DNA from: Gammaproteobacteria bacterium
GTDB lineage: Bacteria > Pseudomonadota > Gammaproteobacteria > Arenicellales > Arenicellaceae
Direction of reading: 5' to 3'
Assembly: GCA_013002025.1 (NCBI GenBank)
Contig: JABDKW010000014.1
Location: 62,001-126,000 of the forward strand
Length of the DNA: 64,000 bases
The position numbers and the translations under genes are program-made. Below the pieces are notes generated by a model. It had not been told where the DNA came from, did no database searches, and saw only the letters and a list, made by a program, of their open reading frames with translations. Below, piece after piece: positions 9,595-19,918 of the stretch (position 1 is the first letter of the stretch; every line of letters begins with the position of its first letter).

Positions 9595-9619
9595 CTTATC
9601 CACAGATTGTGTGGATAAG
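9595..9619. promoter_or_regulatory. inverted pair of perfect DnaA boxes
   Basis: TTATCCACA (9596-9604) and its reverse complement TGTGGATAA (9610-9618) both match the consensus DnaA box exactly. They are separated by five bases, and the symmetry extends outward by two more base pairs. A relaxed box TTGTTCACA lies just before at 9584-9592. The pair could bind DnaA, or be a palindromic operator that resembles DnaA boxes by chance. Confidence 0.5.
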
Positions 9620-9826
9620 TAAATGGGGTGCCAGAGGCTGGCGACTATAACGCAATCAGGGCATCGTGCCTATGCCTGTGTCTGCCTCAGCGCGGGCTCT
9701 CACGAAGCCATTAAATTGAGGCTGAGAAGTCATTTTTTAGCTATTTGTATTTGGGTTGGAGGTTGGGTTACATTGACCAACCTTATTATTCTAGATGGCG
9801 GCGCTGTATCGGCGCACGGAGACAAC

Positions 9827-10999
9827 ATGGGCAATAGTACATTTAACTACCTGGACAAGGCATTAGCGCAAATACGTGACCTTGGATTGATGCCAGCGGA
9901 GGTCGATGAAGCGCCGGTGGTCGCCCTGCTGCAAAAACTGACTGAGGTTGATGAAGCCAAGGTGGTGGCGATTGCAAGAACCCTGAGTCAGGCTTCGGTA
10001 TTCAACGACATCGTTCGTGAACAGGTGTCCGAAATGCGGGTAGGTGAACGTTATGAGGAGATCACTGAAGCCTTTAACTCCATCCGCAGCGATGCCAAGC
10101 GTATGGTTGATCAGCTGGATGACGGAAAAGTAGACACCTTTGAGCGAATCAATAATGTCTGGATGAAAGCCACCCGTGGCGACATCGCCTCCCGTTTCGA
10201 CAAAATAAAAGACACCTATCTGGAAGTGGCGGAGGATTCGCGTGAGCAGATTGAACGCGAGCGGGTAATTCTGGAGGCATATCAGGATTTTCGCGGCGCC
10301 ATTAAGCAATCGGAAGTTTATGCCCTGGATGTTTTGGCGCTCACCGAAGCCGAGTGGAATGTGGCTAAAGGTGCACTTCAACAGGCCAATGACACGGTCA
10401 GTGCCTTTGAGGGTGACGATCTGGCGCAGCGTGCACAGTTGGAACTGGCGCGGGATCAACGCATGCGGGAGTTGCAGGCCGCCGAAGATCGATATCAAGT
10501 CGCTAAAGATATCTCCGATAATTTGACGGTCAGCTACAACACCTCTGAAGTGGTCATGGCCCGCCTGATGCAAACCAATGGCGCAAAAGAGCGTGTCTAC
10601 AAGCAGGCAATTACCTTCTTCGGTACCAACGAATCGGTGCTGACCGCACTCACTGCGTCATTTACCGGATTGTTTGGTTTGCATGAAAGCACCCAGACTT
10701 TGGAGGCCATGAAAGAGGGTGTGTCCAAGAGCCTGGAAGACCTTGCTGATATCGGCGGCGCGGTGCAGGAAGCCGCAGTCAAAGCGGGCTACGGCCCTAC
10801 CATTCGGGCCGATGCAGTGCGCAAGCTGGTTGATTCGGTGGTCAATTTTCAGGAACGTAGCCGCGAAATTATTGAGGAGATGCGTGTGTTATCAACTCGC
10901 AATGCGGAAGAAATCCGCGAAACCGTTGAAGATGGCAAGCAGCGCATGGCGCGTATTATCGAGCGCGGTGGCTCGCTAACGCTGCCGCATGAGTTTTAA
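9827..10999 (+). CDS. conserved alpha-helical protein, often labelled 'cell surface protein'
   Basis: This 390-residue protein is soluble and almost all helical, with no signal peptide when started at ATG 9827, which has a GGAG Shine-Dalgarno five bases upstream. The frame is open to 9623, but those 68 codons look non-coding. Visible stretches are an N-terminal helical region (DYL-type KALAQIRDLGL), a long charged coiled coil (about 150-270), and a conserved-looking core with ITFFGTNESVLTALTASF and LFGLHESTQTLEAMKEG. I recall similar proteins from Xanthomonas-type genomes labelled 'cell surface protein' without functional data. Its frame and spacing suggest an operon with the two genes after it. 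Function unknown. Confidence 0.75.
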   Translation: MGNSTFNYLDKALAQIRDLGLMPAEVDEAPVVALLQKLTEVDEAKVVAIARTLSQASVFNDIVREQVSEMRVGERYEEITEAFNSIRSDAKRMVDQLDDGKVDTFERINNVWMKATRGDIASRFDKIKDTYLEVAEDSREQIERERVILEAYQDFRGAIKQSEVYALDVLALTEAEWNVAKGALQQANDTVSAFEGDDLAQRAQLELARDQRMRELQAAEDRYQVAKDISDNLTVSYNTSEVVMARLMQTNGAKERVYKQAITFFGTNESVLTALTASFTGLFGLHESTQTLEAMKEGVSKSLEDLADIGGAVQEAAVKAGYGPTIRADAVRKLVDSVVNFQERSREIIEEMRVLSTRNAEEIRETVEDGKQRMARIIERGGSLTLPHEF

Positions 11000-11046
11000 T
11001 CAGCGCCGCTGCCCCTGTGGCGACCAACACCAGGGTGGCTTGCTAG

Positions 11047-11958
11047 ATGCCCGAGCCTGACGCAGTAAAAGCACCATTGGAAGACATTATGGTGGCGATG
11101 GACGTGGTGGACACGCTGCGCCATCAGGCGTCGGTTGCGTCTCGTGAACTTGATACCGAGGGGCGCCGAGAACGGCTTTTGAATCGCCTGCGTGATATGT
11201 ATGGCGCGCAGGGCATCGAGGTGCCTGATCATGTATTGCTGGAGGGCATCGACGCCTTAGAGCAGCAACGTTTTTCATATAAGCCACCGCCGGCAGGTTT
11301 TGCCACCAGTATGGCGCGGCTGTGGGTGAGCCGCAGCCGCTGGGGTAAGCCGGTTCTGTTTCTTACATCGCTGGCGTTGATCTTTTGGGCCATCTACTTT
11401 TATCTGGAAGTATTACCTGAGCAGCGCTTAAGGGCCGAGTTGCCCGGCCAATTACGTGGCAGCATGGCATTAATTAATGACCTGGCTCAGGAAGACAGTG
11501 CGCGGCAGCAGGCGCAGGCGCAGTTACAGCTGGGTTTGAATGCGGTCAAGGAAGGTCAGTTTGAGGCCGCGCAATCGGCCTTACAAAGCCTGCAGACTTT
11601 ACGCTCGAACTTGCAACAAAGCTATGTCATAAGAGTGGTATCCCGCCCCGATCAGGCCTCCGGTGTATGGCGTATTCCGGATGCTAATCCCAATGGCCGA
11701 AATTATTATCTGGTGGTGGAAGCGGTGGACAGCGCCAATCGTGTGGTCGCCCGAGAAGTGGTCAGTGAGGAGACCAACAAGGCCAAAACCGTGCGTGCCT
11801 GGGGATTAAGGGTTGATGAAGCCACCTTTCAAAAGATCGCGGCTGATAAGCAGGACGACGGCATCATCCAGGCCAATGAAGTGGGGCGCAAACGCCCCGG
11901 CTTTCTGCTGCCCGACTACACGATTGCGACCAGCGGCGGGGCCATTACCCAATGGTGA
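11047..11958 (+). CDS. DUF6384-like single-pass membrane protein
   Basis: This 303-residue protein begins with a conserved-looking cytoplasmic segment (LEDIMVAMDVVDTLRH, then LRDMYGAQGIEVPDHVLLEGI). A single transmembrane helix follows at about residues 100-121, then a helical periplasmic or outward-facing domain with Q/A-rich repeats, and finally a beta-rich end. The N-terminal pattern resembles proteins I recall as DUF6384; I could not check this. It starts 47 bases after the preceding gene, and its stop overlaps the next start by seven bases, so translation is probably coupled. It is likely to anchor its two soluble neighbours to the inner membrane, which is inference. Confidence 0.65.
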   Translation: MPEPDAVKAPLEDIMVAMDVVDTLRHQASVASRELDTEGRRERLLNRLRDMYGAQGIEVPDHVLLEGIDALEQQRFSYKPPPAGFATSMARLWVSRSRWGKPVLFLTSLALIFWAIYFYLEVLPEQRLRAELPGQLRGSMALINDLAQEDSARQQAQAQLQLGLNAVKEGQFEAAQSALQSLQTLRSNLQQSYVIRVVSRPDQASGVWRIPDANPNGRNYYLVVEAVDSANRVVAREVVSEETNKAKTVRAWGLRVDEATFQKIAADKQDDGIIQANEVGRKRPGFLLPDYTIATSGGAITQW

Positions 11959-13439
11959 ACGATTGGAGCGGGCAGTCAGCACTGCAGAATATAGATCAGT
12001 CTCTGCAAGGCATCCGCAATGATGTGGTGCGACTCGACCGCCAGCTTACCGAGTTGAGCGCCAGTGTGGGCCAGCAGGAGCGACGCCGTGTGGCGCTGAT
12101 TAAACGGATTGTTCAAGTCCGTTTACGGGCTCTTGAGAGCGAGCAATTGCTGGGTGATCTCAGCTCAGCCGATCGTGATGCGCTGGCTTTATTAGAGCAG
12201 CGAGAAGCTGCGCTAGGCGCGCTGAACTTAGAGATTGATGAGGTACATGCGCGCATTCAAGCCGCGGAAGCTGCGCGCGGTGAACTGCTGATTGAGTTGA
12301 ATAGGACGAGCGAACGCGTGCTGCAAGTGGAAGCAGAGGTACAACAGCAATTACAGGCCGATCAGCCGTACCTTGCGGCAGTTCAAAACGCAGCCAACCA
12401 GCTATCTATGGCCTTAGAGGCGGCTGACAAGGTAAAAGTTGCGCAGGCCGATATGGCTGACAAGGCCAAACCCTATCAGGCTGATGTTTTATTTATGTAC
12501 CTGTGGAACCGGGGTTATGGCACCACCGCTTACGCCGCAGGGCCCTTTGCGCGCTGGTTGGATGGCAAGGTGGCGCGACTGATTGACTACGAACCGGCGC
12601 GGGTCAATTTCTGGAATTTGACAGAAATCCCAAAACGCTTGCAAGAGCATGCCGATGCCATGGCAGCGATTGCGGAAACCGCGCGTGAGGCCGTAATCCA
12701 ATTGGAACAGCAGGCCTTGGCTGAGGCGGGAATTGACGAGGCCCGTGAATTGGCTGAGCTAGCGACCGCCGCGCTGGATGACAAGGATGATGAACTGGAA
12801 CGCCGCGAGGATACATTGCAGCAGTTGCTGCGCAGCCGTAACGCCTATTTATCGGGTCAGGATGAGTATTTATCGCGCTGCATATCGCGTTTGGGAGAGG
12901 TGCTGCAACACGCCGATCTGGCGACCATTCAGCGCTATGTGCGGGACACGCCGGCGCCCAGCGATGATGCCATGGTGCTGGAGTTACAGGACCTCGACGG
13001 TCACCTGAATGACGTTGCCGGCGACCTGCGTGACCTTCGGTCAATGCACGATGCGCGGCTCGACAAACTCAAGCAGTTGCAGCAGGTGCGCCGCAACTTC
13101 AAGGATGCGCGCTTTGACGATCTGCGCTCGGTGTTTGGCAACACTGGCCTGCTCAGCAGCGCTTTGTCACAGTTTCTGGCGGGTGCGGTTAACAGCGGTG
13201 AACTGTGGCGGATCCTAAAGCGCAACCAGCGTTATCGTGAGGGCATTGCCAGCCCGGATTTTGGCAGTGGCAGCCTTGGCGATATCGGTGAGATATTGGG
13301 CGGTGGCAGTATCGGCGGCAAACGCAACCCCCGGTCTCCCTGGCCGCAACCAGGAGCGCGCCGCGGTGGTGGCGGTTTCAGAATTCCGCGTGCCAGCGGT
13401 CGTAGTCGCGGCGGTTTCAAAACCGGTGGCAGCTTTTAG
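11952..13439 (+). CDS. long coiled-coil protein with Gly/Arg-rich C-terminal tail
   Basis: The 495-residue protein has two long coiled-coil regions (roughly 15-165 and 225-400) flanking a short globular segment with VLFMYLWNRGYGTTAYAAGPFARWLDG (about 177-203, shown here in part for its aromatic content). The last 65 residues are Gly- and Arg-rich (GSGSLGDIGEILGGG, RRGGGGFRIP, SRGGFKTGGSF). There is no signal peptide or membrane helix. The first codons overlap the preceding membrane-protein gene, implying translational coupling. I recognise no enzyme motif. A scaffold or membrane-associated assembly protein is a guess from architecture. Confidence 0.65.
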   Translation: MVNDWSGQSALQNIDQSLQGIRNDVVRLDRQLTELSASVGQQERRRVALIKRIVQVRLRALESEQLLGDLSSADRDALALLEQREAALGALNLEIDEVHARIQAAEAARGELLIELNRTSERVLQVEAEVQQQLQADQPYLAAVQNAANQLSMALEAADKVKVAQADMADKAKPYQADVLFMYLWNRGYGTTAYAAGPFARWLDGKVARLIDYEPARVNFWNLTEIPKRLQEHADAMAAIAETAREAVIQLEQQALAEAGIDEARELAELATAALDDKDDELERREDTLQQLLRSRNAYLSGQDEYLSRCISRLGEVLQHADLATIQRYVRDTPAPSDDAMVLELQDLDGHLNDVAGDLRDLRSMHDARLDKLKQLQQVRRNFKDARFDDLRSVFGNTGLLSSALSQFLAGAVNSGELWRILKRNQRYREGIASPDFGSGSLGDIGEILGGGSIGGKRNPRSPWPQPGARRGGGGFRIPRASGRSRGGFKTGGSF

Positions 13440-13621
13440 CCTTCCATTGCTGCACCAACATGAGGAACATTAACCGCAATTACTGACCCGTTGGGCGCAG
13501 CCAGGCGCTTGGCGCTGGTATATCGTTGATGATCGACTTACACTCCGACACGCTTAAGGCGGCTCTTTCTGCGAGATCAGGCGGTGCCAAATTCTAACTT
13601 CCAGGTTAAGACCCAACCCAC

Positions 13622-15091
13622 ATGCAATCAATCAGTGAATCAGCCGGTGCGGTAAATCGCGCCAATCGCACCAAAATAATTGCCACCGTTGGCCCCGCCT
13701 CTAATCGTGTTGAGGTGCTGGAGCAGCTGATCGCCGCAGGCTGCAGCGTGTTTCGTATAAACTTTTCACATGGCAGCCACGCTGACCATGCTGAATCGAT
13801 TGCCGCTATTCGCCAGGCTGCGCAAAATCTCGATCAGTGGGTCGCTATTCTCGGTGACTTGCAGGGCCCCAAAATTCGCATTGGCGCCATTGTTGGCGAC
13901 AGCTTTGATCTGAAGGTGGGGCAGGAACTGCTTCTCGATTCAGAAATTGATGATGAAATGGGTACGCCTGACGGGGTTAGCTATCGTTGTGATACCTTGG
14001 CTCATAGTTGCGCACCGGGTCGCATGTTATTACTCGACGATGGCCGGATACAACTTGAAGTCACGGAGGTGCAGGGATCCGCAATCACGACCCGTGTAGT
14101 GGCAGGCAATAAGCTTTCCTCGCGCAAGGGCCTTAACCTTAAAGGCGGCGGCCTTGCCGAAGATGCGCTAACTGAAAAAGATGCGCGCGACGTTGCCTTC
14201 GCCAGCGAACAGGATATTGACTATGTGTGTGTGTCATTTCCCGCCACCGCCGAAGATATGGAACAGGCGCGTGAAATGCTGGACGACGCGGGCTGTACCG
14301 CCAAACTGATTGCCAAGATTGAACGCGCGGAAGTGGTGGCCAATCAGGACACCATAGACAGGATGATTGACAGCGCCGATGGCGTGATGGTGGCGCGCGG
14401 AGACCTGGCAGTGGAGGTGGGGTTTGAAAGCGTCACCTCAATCCAGAAGCAGATCGTGCAACGCGCGCGAACCCTGAATAAACCAGTCATTGTCGCCACT
14501 CAGATGATGGAGAGCATGATCGATAGTCCGGTACCAACCCGTGCTGAGGTATCCGACGTAGCAAATGCGGTATTTGACTACGCCGATGCGGTCATGTTGT
14601 CGGCTGAAACCGCGGTGGGCCAGTTTCCGGTGGCCGTAGTGGAGACGGTTCGCGATGTGATTATCGCTACCGAGAAAAATGCCATTACGCAAATCTCCAA
14701 GCATCGGGTGCAGAGTGATTTTGAGTACGTGGACGAATCGATCGCCATGGCCTCAATGTATCTGGCCAATCATTTTAAGGCGATAAAAGCCATTGTCTGC
14801 CTGACCGAATCCGGCAGCACGGCGTTGTGGATGTCGCGCATCAAAACTCATTTACCGCTGGTTGCCATTTCCGGTAAAACCCCAACGCTCAACCGGGTGG
14901 CCTTGTATCGGGGCGTCCTGTCGGTGCACTTGCCCCACGACCAGGATCGCAATAACCTGCTGGATGACGCCGTGCAGCGTGTGCGTCGGGTTGTGAATCT
15001 GGCGGCTGGCGACTATGTGGCGATCACCTTTGGCGACGTAGTCGGTGTTGATGGGCACACCAACACGCTTAAAATCCTGCAGGTTTCCTAG
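13622..15091 (+). CDS. pyk: pyruvate kinase
   Basis: This 489-residue glycolytic enzyme converts phosphoenolpyruvate and ADP to pyruvate and ATP. Visible motifs are [12 protein letters not shown] near the N-terminus, RINFSHGSH, the active-site [20 protein letters not shown] (Mg/ADP site) and the [12 protein letters not shown] stretch. The B domain lies at about 85-185, and the C-terminal regulatory domain starts near residue 360. A 12-residue N-terminal extension precedes the usual start. It stands alone between a coiled-coil operon and guaB, so it probably has its own promoter in the 180-base upstream gap. Which isozyme type it is cannot be decided by eye. Confidence 0.96.
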   Translation: MQSISESAGAVNRANRTKIIATVGPASNRVEVLEQLIAAGCSVFRINFSHGSHADHAESIAAIRQAAQNLDQWVAILGDLQGPKIRIGAIVGDSFDLKVGQELLLDSEIDDEMGTPDGVSYRCDTLAHSCAPGRMLLLDDGRIQLEVTEVQGSAITTRVVAGNKLSSRKGLNLKGGGLAEDALTEKDARDVAFASEQDIDYVCVSFPATAEDMEQAREMLDDAGCTAKLIAKIERAEVVANQDTIDRMIDSADGVMVARGDLAVEVGFESVTSIQKQIVQRARTLNKPVIVATQMMESMIDSPVPTRAEVSDVANAVFDYADAVMLSAETAVGQFPVAVVETVRDVIIATEKNAITQISKHRVQSDFEYVDESIAMASMYLANHFKAIKAIVCLTESGSTALWMSRIKTHLPLVAISGKTPTLNRVALYRGVLSVHLPHDQDRNNLLDDAVQRVRRVVNLAAGDYVAITFGDVVGVDGHTNTLKILQVS

Positions 15092-15137
15092 CTCGGTTAC
15101 AGGGGCTGTTGTGGAGCCTGATTTGCCTCCGCAACGA

Positions 15138-16629
<1,492 letters not shown>

Positions 16630-16632
16630 TTA

Positions 16633-18177
16633 ATGACCGATCTGCACAGCGATAAAATCCTGATTCTGGATTTCGGGTCTCAATACACTCAATTGATTGC
16701 ACGGCGAGTCCGTGAACTCGGCGTGTATTGCGAAATCTGGGCCTGGGATAATGATCTGGAAACGGTCAAGGCGTTTGCCCCTAAGGGCATAATCCTGTCA
16801 GGTGGTCCGTCCACCGTCACGGAAACCACCACGCCACGCGCGCCTCAAGGCACCTTTGAGTTGGGTGTACCAGTTCTGGGTATTTGCTATGGCCTGCAAT
16901 GCATGGCGGAGATGCTGGGCGGTGCAGTGCAGACCTCCGATAAGCGTGAGTTCGGCCATGCCCGAGTGGAACTGGCGGCAGACAACAGACTGATTCTGGA
17001 AGATCACCAAAATGTATGGATGAGTCATGGCGATAAGGTGACCAGCCTGCCACCCGGTTTTAAAGCCATCGCGTCTTCAGACAATGCACCTCTGTGTGGG
17101 ATTGCTGATGAGTCGCGTTCATTTTACGGTGTGCAATTTCATCCGGAGGTCACGCACACGGAGTTCGGCGAAGCGTTATTAAGTCGTTTTGTGCACGATA
17201 TTTGTGACTGCGGTCGAGACTGGACAGCCGGTAATATTATTGATGACGCAATTAACACCGCGCGGCAGATGGTGGGTGACGAACATGTCATCCTGGGTTT
17301 GTCAGGCGGAGTCGACTCATCGGTGGTGGCGGCGCTATTGCATCAGGCCATCGGTGACCAACTAACCTGCATCTTTGTCGACAATGGTTTGTTGCGGCTG
17401 CACGAAGGCGACCAGGTGATGCGCACCTTTGCTGAGCATATGGGGGTGAAAGTCATCCGGGTGGATGCCGAGCAACGATTCTTGAACGAATTGGCTGGAA
17501 TCGATGAGCCCGAGGCTAAGCGCAAAGTCATTGGCCGGGTATTCGTCGAGATATTCGAAGAGGAGTCGCGCAAAATCAAAAATGCCAAATGGCTGGCGCA
17601 GGGTACCATCTACCCGGATGTGATTGAGTCGGCGGCCAGCAAAACCGGCAAGGCCGAGGTTATCAAGTCGCACCATAATGTGGGCGGGCTGCCAGATGAC
17701 ATGGATTTGCAGTTGCTGGAACCATTACGGGAACTGTTTAAGGACGAAGTTCGAAAAATTGGCCTGGAACTCGGTTTGCCAGCCAATATGATTCACCGCC
17801 ATCCATTTCCCGGCCCCGGCTTGGGCGTGCGTGTGCTGGGCGAGGTTAAAAAGGAATACGCCGACTTGTTACGTCAGGCCGACGCGATCTACATGCAAGA
17901 ATTGGAAGACAGCGGCTGGTATCAGAAAACCAGTCAGGCCTTCGCAGTCTTCTTGCCCGTTAAATCCGTGGGCGTGGTCGGCGACAATCGCGCATACGAT
18001 TATGTGGTGGCGTTGCGCGCCGTTCAAACGGTAGATTTTATGACCGCCACCTGGGCGCCATTGCCCTATGATTTGCTGGCAAAAATCTCCAATCGCATCA
18101 TCAATGAGATCCGCGGCATCAGCCGCGTAACCTACGATATCTCTGGAAAACCGCCTGCCACCATCGAGTGGGAGTAA
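16633..18177 (+). CDS. guaA: GMP synthase (glutamine-hydrolysing)
   Basis: The 514-residue enzyme aminates XMP to GMP. The class I amidotransferase domain comes first, with nucleophile C85 in LGICYGLQ and the His-Glu pair in FHPEVTHTE. The ATP-pyrophosphatase domain has its P-loop SGGVDS at 224-229. The C-terminal dimerisation domain ends in the family signature [15 protein letters not shown]. It starts three bases after guaB, so the pair is one operon. Length is normal (about 520 residues). Confidence 0.98.
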   Translation: MTDLHSDKILILDFGSQYTQLIARRVRELGVYCEIWAWDNDLETVKAFAPKGIILSGGPSTVTETTTPRAPQGTFELGVPVLGICYGLQCMAEMLGGAVQTSDKREFGHARVELAADNRLILEDHQNVWMSHGDKVTSLPPGFKAIASSDNAPLCGIADESRSFYGVQFHPEVTHTEFGEALLSRFVHDICDCGRDWTAGNIIDDAINTARQMVGDEHVILGLSGGVDSSVVAALLHQAIGDQLTCIFVDNGLLRLHEGDQVMRTFAEHMGVKVIRVDAEQRFLNELAGIDEPEAKRKVIGRVFVEIFEEESRKIKNAKWLAQGTIYPDVIESAASKTGKAEVIKSHHNVGGLPDDMDLQLLEPLRELFKDEVRKIGLELGLPANMIHRHPFPGPGLGVRVLGEVKKEYADLLRQADAIYMQELEDSGWYQKTSQAFAVFLPVKSVGVVGDNRAYDYVVALRAVQTVDFMTATWAPLPYDLLAKISNRIINEIRGISRVTYDISGKPPATIEWE

Positions 18178-18293
18178 GTCGCGGCGACCCAGCGTAGGCT
18201 AAGCAATCGGCGTGTTTTCCAGTCGCCTGGAGTTGCAGCGCATGACCATAGCTTAACTACCGTTGCCCCGTGGCATATCGTATTATGAGCGCC

Positions 18294-18815
18294 ATGATAG
18301 TGCGTAAAAAAAATTTACCGCAGGCGGGCTTCACCTTGCTCGAAGTGATGGTTGTGCTGGCGATAATCGGCCTGATGATTGCGTTGGTGGGAATTAACCT
18401 GCAGCGCGACACCAACCGATTGGCATTGCTCGAAGCGCAACGTTTTATGGCGGTAGTAAATGAGGTTCGCGATGAAGCCATCATCGCCGGCGACAGCTAT
18501 TTCCTGATATTGGATGGAGACGACTCGGGGTATCATTTTACTGCGCTGCGCGGTGCTCAAAGTCTGGCCGATGATGGCCTGCTCAAACCACGAAAATTGG
18601 AGCAGGGCGTTACCATAGAGTGGGAGGTTATGGAACAGTTCAGGCAAACCGAGGAAGACTCGGACGCCGATATACAGGACCGAGTCCTAATTTCGCCATT
18701 GGGCGAAATAACCCCCTTTGATGCCCGCTTTAGTGGTTCGGAAGCGACCTATCATGTGTACGTCAATGATGACTACCAACTGCAGCGTAAAGCTGATGAC
18801 TTCGCTGGCGGGTAA
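18294..18815 (+). CDS. gspH: type II secretion minor pseudopilin GspH
   Basis: A type IV prepilin-like leader ending in Gly precedes FTLLEVMVVLAIIGLMIALVG, with Glu at +5, as in pseudopilins cleaved and N-methylated by the prepilin peptidase. The rest is a short soluble beta domain that includes DSGYHFTALRG. The protein belongs to the tip complex of the T2SS pseudopilus. ATG 18294 gives a 12-residue basic leader. Upstream in-frame starts exist at 18285 (ATG) and 18270 (GTG), and none has a clear Shine-Dalgarno. It is the first gene of the local gsp cluster; gspC-G are not upstream, where guaA lies instead. Confidence 0.88.
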   Translation: MIVRKKNLPQAGFTLLEVMVVLAIIGLMIALVGINLQRDTNRLALLEAQRFMAVVNEVRDEAIIAGDSYFLILDGDDSGYHFTALRGAQSLADDGLLKPRKLEQGVTIEWEVMEQFRQTEEDSDADIQDRVLISPLGEITPFDARFSGSEATYHVYVNDDYQLQRKADDFAGG

Positions 18816-18818
18816 GCT

Positions 18819-19199
18819 GTGAAGCGGCGGCAGTCAGGCTTTACCTTGCTCGAAGTATTGATCGCGCTCGCTGTGGTGGCGATTTCTGTGTTGTCCATGA
18901 TCAAGAGTATGAACACCCACGCCGATGTCAGTGGCGAATTGGAGAAATCGGTGCTGGCCGGGTGGGTGGCAAGTAATCATTTGGCAGAGCTACGATATCA
19001 GGCCAAAATTGAGAAGGTCAGTAGCGGGCGAGACAGCGAATCCGTTCGCCTCGGTGACCGTCGATGGCGGGTGCGAACCAATATAGAAAAAACCGATGTC
19101 GAGAAGGTATTCTTGGTCACTATAGAAGTATCCGATGCAGATAATAATTCGGATCGTATTATAAGCTCCATGACCTCCGCCCTTAGCGAGGCGATATGA
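18819..19199 (+). CDS. gspI: type II secretion minor pseudopilin GspI
   Basis: The 126-residue protein starts at GTG 18819, three bases after the gspH stop. Leader QSG is followed by FTLLEVLIALAVVAISVLS (Glu at +5). The short C-terminal domain has 'ASNHLAELR' and 'W.....I..T.V...F.V.I.V', typical of GspI. GspI nucleates the GspI-J-K tip complex of the pseudopilus. Its stop overlaps the gspJ start (ATGA), indicating coupled translation. Confidence 0.9.
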   Translation: MKRRQSGFTLLEVLIALAVVAISVLSMIKSMNTHADVSGELEKSVLAGWVASNHLAELRYQAKIEKVSSGRDSESVRLGDRRWRVRTNIEKTDVEKVFLVTIEVSDADNNSDRIISSMTSALSEAI

Positions 19200-19918
19200 G
19201 ACGGGCGAGAGCGTTTACACTGATCGAGGTAGTGGTGGCCACCGCAATTTTTGGTGTCATTATGAGCATTGTGTTTCCCACTCTGATGCAGTTTCTCGAT
19301 CTGCGTGAGCGTCTGGAACAGAAACACAGAGAACTGGGTAGCTTGCAGAAAGCATTTTTATTTATCGGCAACGATATACGTTTTGCTGCAGCCCGCATCG
19401 GTAAGGATGATTATGGCGAGCTGCAAAAAACCACGCTCAGCGTGGCGGATGATTACCTGCTGGAACTAACCGGATTGTATCCGGTCGCAAATTTGGGTGG
19501 TTTGAGTGTGCCCCGGCGGGTGCGTTGGATTCTGGAGGACCAGGAACTCAAACGTCAGCAATTCCCGGTTCTGGACCCTGGTTCTGACAGTCGTAAGTTT
19601 ACCCAAGTGCTGTTGCGCGGCGTTGACAATGTGCAAATAGAGTTACGTCATATTGAGGATGGGCGGGACACCAGCGATGACCGCTGGGAAGAGCAGCGCA
19701 GCTTGCCAGATATGTTGGAAATTACCGTGCAACTGCAAGACGGCAGAGAATACCTGCGTAAGTTTTCCATGCTCAGCGGAGAGGCGCAACAGGCACTTAG
19801 CGCGATTGATAATGCCGGTGCAAACGCCGGGGGTGCGTCGGGCGGCGGCTCCGCGCCTGGCCTTTCGCCCGGGGAGCCGCGCTCACCTGATCCTGACAAT
19901 AGCGGAGAGAACCGATGA
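19196..19918 (+). CDS. gspJ: type II secretion minor pseudopilin GspJ
   Basis: The 240-residue protein has FTLIEVVVATAIFGVIMSIV with Glu at +5, and 'LFIGNDIRFAAAR' followed by W.LE.Q.L.R, both typical of GspJ. The leader MRRARA ends in Ala rather than the usual Gly at the cleavage site. The last 30 residues form a Gly/Ser/Pro-rich tail (GGASGGGSAPGLSPGEPRS) longer than usual in the family. Its start and stop both overlap neighbouring genes by four bases. It forms the tip complex with GspI and GspK. Confidence 0.9.
   Translation: MRRARAFTLIEVVVATAIFGVIMSIVFPTLMQFLDLRERLEQKHRELGSLQKAFLFIGNDIRFAAARIGKDDYGELQKTTLSVADDYLLELTGLYPVANLGGLSVPRRVRWILEDQELKRQQFPVLDPGSDSRKFTQVLLRGVDNVQIELRHIEDGRDTSDDRWEEQRSLPDMLEITVQLQDGREYLRKFSMLSGEAQQALSAIDNAGANAGGASGGGSAPGLSPGEPRSPDPDNSGENR

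Larger units (their letters stand above)
9370..9826. other. non-coding AT-rich region with DnaA-box-like sites
   Basis: This gap of about 457 bases between the RDD gene and the coiled-coil operon is the longest non-coding stretch in the window. It holds a DnaA-like 9-mer with one mismatch at 9417-9425, an AT-rich block at about 9470-9550 that includes a 19-base perfect palindrome, another one-mismatch DnaA-like 9-mer at 9584-9592, and two perfect inverted DnaA boxes at 9596-9618. The downstream frame is open back to 9623, but the residues before ATG 9827 look non-coding. It probably also contains the promoters of both flanking genes. Confidence 0.6.

Noticed and set aside
9623-9826. 68-codon N-terminal extension of the helical-protein gene
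   Set aside because: It begins immediately after the DnaA-box pair, reads as unstructured Cys/Arg-rich text, and ATG 9827 has a good Shine-Dalgarno.
9863-10573. 236-codon open frame on the minus strand
   Set aside because: Antisense shadow of the conserved helical-protein gene at 9827-10999; composition is unlike a real protein.
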